NCBI GenBank assembly: GCA_946185785.1
Contig: CAMHKP010000008.1
Span: 1-10,030, forward strand
Direction: 5' to 3'
Source of the DNA: an uncultured Alphaproteobacteria bacterium
GTDB lineage: Bacteria > Pseudomonadota > Alphaproteobacteria > Rs-D84
DNA length: 10,030 bases
Positions 6,464 to 10,030 of this stretch are shown in pieces (within the stretch, counting starts at the first letter, position 1; every line of letters begins with the position of its first letter). Made by a program: the position numbers and the translations under genes. The notes beneath the pieces are model-generated. The model ran no database searches and had not been told where the DNA came from. It saw nothing but the letters and a program-made list of their open reading frames with translations.

Positions 6464-7133
6464 ACGTATTACGGCGTTGCTGGGGGACGCGGCGATTGAA
6501 AAACTGCAAAAGTCAACGGTTATGGTTGTTGGCTGTGGTGCGGTTGGGTCGTTTGCTATTGAAGCATTGGCGCGCAGTGGTGTTGGCCATATTGTTGTTG
6601 TTGATTTTGATGTGGTGGAAGAATCAAATATAAATCGCCAGATATTCGCATTGACATCAACAATAGGGCAGCCAAAGGTTGATGTTGCAGCCGCCCGCAT
6701 TCGCGATATAAATCCAGATGCTGATGTCGTTGCGATAAATGCGTTTTTTGATGAAAAAACAGAAATGGATGTTCAGCCCGATTTTGTGATAGATGCCATA
6801 GATACCGTTGAATCAAAAATCGCGCTTTATAAATGGTGTGTGGCGCGCAATATTCCGTTTGCCGCCAGTATGGGTGCGGCATTAAAATCAAATCCAGAAC
6901 AAATTCGGGTTGGGTGCATATCAAAAACAACTGTATGTCCGTTGGCGGCGCGCGTTCGTAAAATGGTACGCGAAACGGGCTTGCCAGATTTTCCGGTTGT
7001 GTATTCAACCGAAGAACCCGATAAAGCTGCTGCAACACCGGGTCGTGTGTTTGGGTCAATAATTACAGTGACTGGGGCATTCGGTTTGCGTCTTGCTGAT
7101 ATTGCAATAAAATATTTGTGTACCAATTTATAG
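6447..7133 (+). CDS. tcdA: ThiF/E1-like protein, probable tRNA t6A dehydratase
   Basis: A 228-residue adenylating enzyme of the ThiF/MoeB/E1 superfamily, closest in pattern to TcdA (CsdL/YgdL), which uses ATP to cyclise t6A37 to ct6A37 in tRNAs reading ANN codons. Visible features are RITALLGDAAIEKL at the N-terminus, the nucleotide loop GCGAVGS (29-35), VVDFDVV with acidic residues at 53 and 55, the NINRQI motif (61-66), DINPDADV (88-95), FVIDAIDTVESK (113-124) and PLAARVRK (165-172). The family usually has about 240-270 residues, so this is a compact version. There are several cysteines but no CxxC zinc pairs as in ThiF/MoeB, which favours TcdA. The start ATG lies inside the end of tatD (17-base overlap). 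The cysteine desulfurase partner sometimes found near it is not in the window. Confidence 0.87.
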   Translation: MAEKFKRITALLGDAAIEKLQKSTVMVVGCGAVGSFAIEALARSGVGHIVVVDFDVVEESNINRQIFALTSTIGQPKVDVAAARIRDINPDADVVAINAFFDEKTEMDVQPDFVIDAIDTVESKIALYKWCVARNIPFAASMGAALKSNPEQIRVGCISKTTVCPLAARVRKMVRETGLPDFPVVYSTEEPDKAAATPGRVFGSIITVTGAFGLRLADIAIKYLCTNL

Positions 7134-7211
7134 TTGTATATCGCGGCAATCTGTTTCTGTAATATATTGGTTTTTGTGACTAAGAACGTATTCCTAAATG
7201 GTTTATTGTGT

Positions 7212-7240
7212 TTGCGTGGGTGCTTAAAAACGGTTATAAT
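7212..7240 (+). promoter_or_regulatory. Predicted promoter of the DUF378 gene
   Basis: TTGCGT (7212-7217), 17 bases, then perfect TATAAT (7235-7240), with the expected start near 7247. The stretch 7134-7211 between tcdA and this promoter shows no convincing terminator or gene. Confidence 0.6.
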
Positions 7241-7244
7241 GCTA

Positions 7245-7262
7245 TTGTCTGAAATCAGACAA
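7245..7262 (+). repeat. 18-base dyad at the predicted transcription start
   Basis: TTGTCTGA (7245-7252) and TCAGACAA (7255-7262) are exact inverted copies separated by AA. The dyad begins four bases after the -10 box and covers the predicted +1. It could be an operator or, in RNA, a hairpin at the very 5' end of the message. Confidence 0.6.
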
Positions 7263-7287
7263 ATACAAACCGTAAAAGGAGAAAAAG

Positions 7288-7497
7288 ATGAGAGGACTTA
7301 CGCATTATATTCTTGTTCCACTGATGTTCATTGGTGCCTTGAACTGGGGGCTGATTGGAATCTTTGGATTTGATTTAGTTGCGTTTTTATTCGGCCCAGC
7401 AACATTGTTAACAAACATTGTGTACAGCTTGGTTGGAATCGCGGCGGTTGCATGGTTGATTATCATTTTGCTGGATCGCCCAATTGATGCCAAATAA
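7288..7497 (+). CDS. DUF378-family small membrane protein
   Basis: A 69-residue inner-membrane protein with two hydrophobic helices, about residues 7-33 and 38-63. The signature GALNWGLIGIFGFDLVAFLFG, followed by YSLVGIAAVAWL, matches the DUF378 (YuzA-like) family as I remember it; no function is established for that family. The start is firm because AAAGGAG lies a few bases upstream of the ATG. The gene has its own promoter with a dyad at the start site and its own strong terminator, so it is an independent unit and probably individually regulated. An overlapping plus-strand frame beginning at 7134 is discounted because it starts upstream of the promoter and has no family resemblance. Confidence 0.9.
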   Translation: MRGLTHYILVPLMFIGALNWGLIGIFGFDLVAFLFGPATLLTNIVYSLVGIAAVAWLIIILLDRPIDAK

Positions 7498-7530
7498 AAA
7501 TACAAAAACAAAAAATGTTTTCATGTCAAT

Positions 7531-7555
7531 CGCCCCTGAACGCGGGGCGTTTTTT
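7531..7555 (+). terminator. Intrinsic terminator of the DUF378 gene
   Basis: CGCCCC (7531-7536) and GGGGCG (7544-7549) form a GC-rich stem around a seven-base loop, followed by six T residues (7550-7555). Confidence 0.93.
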
Positions 7556-7556
7556 A

Positions 7557-7584
7557 TTGCGCTAATGTCAATGCGTGCTATAGT
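7557..7584 (+). promoter_or_regulatory. Predicted folD promoter
   Basis: TTGCGC (7557-7562), 16 bases, TATAGT (7579-7584) with an extended TGC before it. The predicted start near 7591 places the ATG at 7594 almost at +1 and the ATG at 7606 about 15 bases into the message, which helps choose the second. Confidence 0.55.
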
Positions 7585-7605
7585 ATTCAAAAAATGGGGG
7601 CAAAA

Positions 7606-8430
7606 ATGGCGATAGTTATGGATGGTGTATCTTTGCGTAATCATATTTTAGACGAACTGCGCGCGCGTGTTGAAAAAATAGGACTGCACCCAAAATTAAC
7701 GGCAATTCTGGTTGGTGATGATGCCGCTTCCCATGTCTATGTTCGTAATAAAGAAAAGTATGCAGCTGTTGCTGGTATTGAAACGGATGTTGTGTACATG
7801 CCTGCCAATGTCGATACAGAAACAATAATTGCAAAAATACATGAATTAAATGCTGATAAATCTGTGACCGCAATATTGGTTCAATTGCCATTGCCAGCAC
7901 ATATTGACACGCATGCGGTTTTAAATGCTGTTGATGTAAACAAGGATGTTGATGGCTTTACCGATGCAAACATTGGGCGTATGTATGGGGCGGGGCATGG
8001 ATTTATTGTGCCGTGTACTCCACGCGGAATATTGGCTTTGTTGGATGAATATAATATAGATGTCGCGGGGAAAAATGCGGTTGTTATTGGGCGTTCTAAT
8101 ATCGTTGGAAAACCAATGGCACACATGCTACTGATGCGCAATGCAACGGTCACAATTTGCCACAGCAAAACCCCAAATATTGCTGAATTTACGCGTAACG
8201 CAGATATCGTTGTCGCAGCCACCGGTAAAATTAAAATAACTGGCGATATGTTAAAGCCTGGTTCTGTATTTATCGATGTTGGTATGCAACGCGATAAAAA
8301 CGGCAAATTGTGCGGTGATGGTGATTTTGCTTCGTGCAGTGCGGTTGCCGGTTTTATAACACCAACACCTGGTGGTACTGGGCCAATGACAATTGCAGGA
8401 CTGATGATGAATACGGTTGATTTGGCATAA
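7606..8430 (+). CDS. folD: Bifunctional methylene-THF dehydrogenase/cyclohydrolase FolD
   Basis: A 274-residue FolD (family about 280-300), which oxidises 5,10-methylene-tetrahydrofolate with NADP+ and hydrolyses the methenyl product to 10-formyl-THF, feeding purine and formyl-Met synthesis. The catalytic domain shows SHVYVRNKEK (Y45 and catalytic K49), VQLPLPAHID (Q93) and KDVDGF (D116). PCTPRGI (136-142) and the Rossmann segment VVIGRSNIVGKPMAHML (159-175) follow, and the chain ends with the PTPGGTGPMTIA signature, which has Thr where Val is usual. An in-frame ATG at 7594 exists, but the GGGGG just after it is correctly placed as the ribosome site for the ATG at 7606, and the predicted transcript start falls next to 7594; 7606 is preferred. 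The gene is single, flanked upstream by the DUF378 terminator. Confidence 0.96.
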   Translation: MAIVMDGVSLRNHILDELRARVEKIGLHPKLTAILVGDDAASHVYVRNKEKYAAVAGIETDVVYMPANVDTETIIAKIHELNADKSVTAILVQLPLPAHIDTHAVLNAVDVNKDVDGFTDANIGRMYGAGHGFIVPCTPRGILALLDEYNIDVAGKNAVVIGRSNIVGKPMAHMLLMRNATVTICHSKTPNIAEFTRNADIVVAATGKIKITGDMLKPGSVFIDVGMQRDKNGKLCGDGDFASCSAVAGFITPTPGGTGPMTIAGLMMNTVDLA

Positions 8431-8432
8431 TT

Positions 8433-8465
8433 GTTCAATCGTGCAGTACCCATACACACGATAAC
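8433..8465 (+). repeat. Inverted repeat just after folD
   Basis: ATCGTG (8438-8443) and CACGAT (8457-8462) are exact inverted copies, extended after a small internal mismatch by TTGT and ACAA on the outside. It begins three bases after the folD stop and could fold in the 3' end of its message. No T-run follows, so an intrinsic terminator is not supported. Confidence 0.4.
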
Positions 8466-8480
8466 AAGAAATCATTCCTG

Positions 8481-8561
8481 TTGATTTTTGTTATGATTTT
8501 TTTCTAATATGCTTTAAAAACAAAAGTGTTTAAAAACCATGTAAAACAAGGTTGCTATACT
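8481..8561 (+). promoter_or_regulatory. Possible promoters upstream of the 57-residue ORF
   Basis: TTGATT (8481-8486) with TAATAT (8505-8510) after 18 bases is one candidate. A separate extended -10 (TGCTATACT, 8553-8561) is a second, without a good -35. Two copies of TTTAAAAAC (8513-8521 and 8529-8537), 16 bases apart, lie between them. Nothing else is apparent in 8463-8625, which is AT-rich. Confidence 0.35.
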
Positions 8562-8640
8562 CGTTTTGCTAGAATTTGTTGTTTGTGTCTAAAATTAGTG
8601 GTTTAATGTTTGTGGTTTTATTTAAAGGGGGCGTGCGGAT

Positions 8641-8814
8641 ATGACTAACGAAGAATCTATTGAAAAGGTTAAATTAATTAAGGCCGTATTAGAAAAAATA
8701 ATCAGGGGCGAAAAAGTGGATTTACAAGAACGAATAAACGCATGTCAAAATGCGATAGAAGTTTTGTGCACTGATGATTCTAATCAAGCCAAGAAAAAAC
8801 GTCGTGCGTCATAG
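8641..8814 (+). CDS. Small charged helical protein, 57 residues, unknown
   Basis: The ORF starts at the ATG at 8641 and ends with TAG at 8812-8814. A good ribosome site (AAAGGGGG) lies about 9 bases upstream, the main reason for accepting so short a gene. The product appears to be two helices, about residues 4-22 (EESIEKVKLIKAVLEKIIRG) and 26-43 (VDLQERINACQNAIEVLC), joined by a short GEK turn, then a disordered basic tail ending KKKRRAS. It has two cysteines (35 and 43), no membrane segment and no recognised motif. It lies between folD and the integrase, in what looks like the outer edge of a mobile element. A helical-hairpin regulator or a nucleic-acid-binding accessory protein is possible, but there is no direct evidence for either. 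Confidence 0.6.
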   Translation: MTNEESIEKVKLIKAVLEKIIRGEKVDLQERINACQNAIEVLCTDDSNQAKKKRRAS

Positions 8815-8913
8815 GTATGTCAACGCCAGCAAAAATCAGTCAATGGTGTCATCCTGACGCCATTGCCCTCAATTTGCGTTGCTCACCCGACATACGGATT
8901 AACAGTCCGTTTT
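8815..8913 (+). ncRNA. Candidate structured RNA or att-region cluster of inverted repeats
   Basis: Three nested or adjacent inverted repeats occupy about 100 bases straight after the 57-residue ORF. GTATGTC plus AACGC (8815-8826) is complementary to GCGTT (8876-8880) plus GACATAC (8889-8895), with a bulge between. Inside this, 8841-8850 and 8856-8865 form a ten-pair stem with one G-U and a five-base loop. At the end ACGGA/TCCGT (8894-8910) closes a seven-base loop and is followed by TTTT. In plus-strand RNA this could be a folded 3' UTR or small RNA with a weak terminator. As DNA it could be an attachment region. Confidence 0.4.
8884..8910 (-). other. tRNA-Asn-like anticodon arm, candidate att core
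   Basis: On the minus strand, ACGGA-CTGTTAA-TCCGT (8894-8910) has exactly the five-pair stem and seven-base loop of a tRNA-Asn(GUU) anticodon arm. It continues with a five-base variable loop ATGTC and a T-stem-like GGGTG (to 8884). The T-loop, 3' acceptor and a proper D-arm are absent, so this is a fragment, not a tRNA gene. Tyrosine integrases often use the anticodon-to-T-arm segment as the att core, and an integrase gene begins 180 bases away. Confidence 0.45.
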
Positions 8914-8921
8914 ACCTAAGT

Positions 8922-9045
8922 TTAACAAAATTTAATGGTGTTAAATAATGACTTGATTTCTGCGGGTTTTACACTATATTATGTGTGGTGGTGGTTAATG
9001 AAAATTAACAAAAATTAATGCCGTTGGTAGCAAATAGGTAGCAAA
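8922..9045 (+). repeat. Direct repeats upstream of the integrase, candidate arm sites
   Basis: Two 19-base copies of TTAACAAAA(T/A)TTAATG-N2-G, at 8922-8940 and 9005-9023, match at 16 positions. Two exact copies of GGTAGCAAA follow at 9026-9034 and 9037-9045, 11 bases (about one helical turn) apart. Such tandem short repeats beside an integrase gene are typical of arm-type binding sites for a tyrosine recombinase. Confidence 0.45.
8953..8980 (+). promoter_or_regulatory. Predicted integrase promoter
   Basis: TTGATT (8953-8958), 16 bases, TATATT (8975-8980), with the expected start near 8987. The resulting leader of about 105 bases contains one AT-rich repeat and both GGTAGCAAA repeats, so integrase bound there could control its own transcription. 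Confidence 0.5.
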
Positions 9046-9091
9046 AACGACGCGCGGATGTGTCACGGACTAACCAAAAGGACAAGTCAGT

Positions 9092-10030
9092 ATGTCAGAC
9101 AATAACCATATTAATTTTACCGAAAAAGTGTTGGCGGATTTGCCGATACCAACCGATAAACGCCCAGTGACTTATTATGATTCTGGGCAAGCTGGGCTAT
9201 GCGTAATAACCACATATGGCGGAGCCAAGACATATTACTTCTACGCGAAGGTTTTGGGCGTGCCAAAGCGAGTCAAAATAGGTCGGGTAGGGGTAACCAA
9301 GCTGGTTGAGGCCAGAATGAAGGCCCGTGAATTGCGGACGGTGGCCGATCAAGGTAATGACCCAGGTCAAGAACGCAATGAAGCCCTGCGGGATATGACA
9401 TTAAAGCAATTCTTTGATACCCAATATTATCCGCGGCATGTGTTGGTTTATACCCGTCCGAAAAGTCAGGCGAAGGCTGAAACAATGTTTCGTAATTACC
9501 TGCACGAATTGCATAACCGCAAAATGATAACGATAACCCGTGCAGATGTTGAACATTTGCAGATAACGCTGAAGAACAAGATAAGTCTTTATACGGCCAA
9601 TCGTACAGTTGCCCTTGTAAAGCACATGTACAATAAAGCGATTGAATGGGGGTATCCAGCAAGACACGGTAACCCAGCGGTCGGAATCAAAATGTTCAAG
9701 GAACAGTCCCGTGAACGCTTCCTGCAGCCAGATGAACTTCAGCGTTTGTTTGCAGCATTGGCTGAAGAACCTAATGAAGTGTTTAAAAACTATGTTTTGT
9801 TGTCATTGTTTATCGGCCAGCGGCGTCAGAATATGCTGTCCATGCGTTGGTCATATGTTGATTTAAATTTGGGTTTTGTGCGTTTCCCAGATTCTAAAAA
9901 TGGCGAACCGCAGCGAATACCGTTAATCGTGCAAGCACAAGAAATCCTGAAAGATATGAAACAATATGCAACGAACGACTGGGTGTTCCCAAGTGACGGC
10001 AGTAAAAGCGGGCATTTGGAAGACCTGCAT
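9092..10030 (+). CDS. P4-type tyrosine recombinase (integrase), C-terminus beyond the window
   Basis: The first 313 codons of a phage or island integrase. Residues 22-90 resemble the DUF4102 arm-DNA-binding domain (DSGQAGLCVITTYGG, then YYFYAKVLG, KIGRVG, EARMKARELR). Residues 102-205 are the SAM-like core-binding domain (TLKQFFDTQYYPRH, then TANRTVALVKHMYNKAIEWG). The catalytic domain begins near 210 with IGQRRQNMLSMRW, supplying the first catalytic Arg (R244), and DSKNGEPQRIPL, the beta-hairpin Lys (K269). The HxxR and Tyr motifs lie past the right edge. The ATG at 9092 has AAAGGA 10 bases upstream. At least five CGG arginine codons occur here, a codon rare in the neighbouring housekeeping genes, consistent with foreign origin. 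It points rightward, so the element probably extends right with its left end in the repeats at 8815-9045. Confidence 0.93.
   Translation, partial: MSDNNHINFTEKVLADLPIPTDKRPVTYYDSGQAGLCVITTYGGAKTYYFYAKVLGVPKRVKIGRVGVTKLVEARMKARELRTVADQGNDPGQERNEALRDMTLKQFFDTQYYPRHVLVYTRPKSQAKAETMFRNYLHELHNRKMITITRADVEHLQITLKNKISLYTANRTVALVKHMYNKAIEWGYPARHGNPAVGIKMFKEQSRERFLQPDELQRLFAALAEEPNEVFKNYVLLSLFIGQRRQNMLSMRWSYVDLNLGFVRFPDSKNGEPQRIPLIVQAQEILKDMKQYATNDWVFPSDGSKSGHLEDLH

Noticed and set aside
7134..7373. A 79-codon plus-strand frame after tcdA
   Set aside because: It starts upstream of the DUF378 promoter, overlaps that gene in another frame and has no ribosome site.
7594..7605. An earlier ATG for FolD
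   Set aside because: The predicted transcript start is almost on it, and the GGGGG following it serves as the ribosome site for the ATG at 7606.
7881..8459. A 192-codon minus-strand open frame
   Set aside because: It lies antisense to folD, whose motifs are unmistakable, and shows no family resemblance.
8433..8465. Intrinsic terminator of folD
   Set aside because: An inverted repeat is present, but the loop is long, the stem interrupted and no T-run follows.
8815..9091. CRISPR array or tandem-repeat locus
   Set aside because: The repeats are short, of different families and irregularly spaced, with no repeat-spacer periodicity and no cas genes.

Overview
The window comes from an AT-rich bacterium, most likely a proteobacterium. 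Its gene set (acetate kinase, TatD hydrolase, TcdA-type ThiF protein, FolD, DUF378 protein, tRNA-Lys with an encoded CCA end) would fit a fermentative, small-genome alphaproteobacterium such as the uncultured gut lineages. That placement is an impression from gene style and codon use, not a demonstrated result. Genes are tightly packed. Most transcription units carry a readable sigma70-like promoter, often with an extended -10 (TGn), and several end in clear intrinsic terminators.

Layout. (1) 1-1080, minus strand: acetate kinase, truncated at the left edge, with its own promoter. (2) 1077-1746, minus strand: a 190-residue protein whose N-terminus looks like a phage tail-fibre / major-tropism-determinant N-terminal domain, preceded by a strong promoter and a terminator hairpin. 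(3) 1743-4187, minus strand: a 798-residue cysteine-free protein of unknown family with a long Q/N-rich coiled-coil C-terminal half. (4) 4198-5516, plus strand: a divergently transcribed 12-TM MFS transporter with a CRP/FNR-like palindrome over its -10. (5) 5517-5710: a single tRNA-Lys(UUU) gene with promoter and terminator. (6) 5709-7133: tatD and a tcdA-like gene, overlapping by 17 bases. (7) 7212-7555: a small DUF378 membrane protein gene with an 18-base dyad at the predicted transcription start. (8) 7557-8430: folD. (9) 8431-10030: an accessory segment with a 57-residue ORF, a dense cluster of inverted and direct repeats that includes an exact tRNA-Asn-like anticodon arm, and the first 313 codons of a P4-type tyrosine recombinase that runs off the right edge.

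How it fits together. AckA makes ATP from acetyl phosphate and FolD supplies one-carbon folates, both housekeeping. TcdA acts on t6A37 of tRNAs reading ANN codons, a class that includes the tRNA-Lys(UUU) encoded just upstream. The phage-flavoured 190-residue protein and the large coiled-coil protein lie side by side on one strand, separated by a terminator and promoter, and could be parts of one surface or virion-derived apparatus (inference). The right end looks like the edge of an integrative element. The repeat region upstream of the integrase is the best candidate for its attachment site or for a structured RNA.
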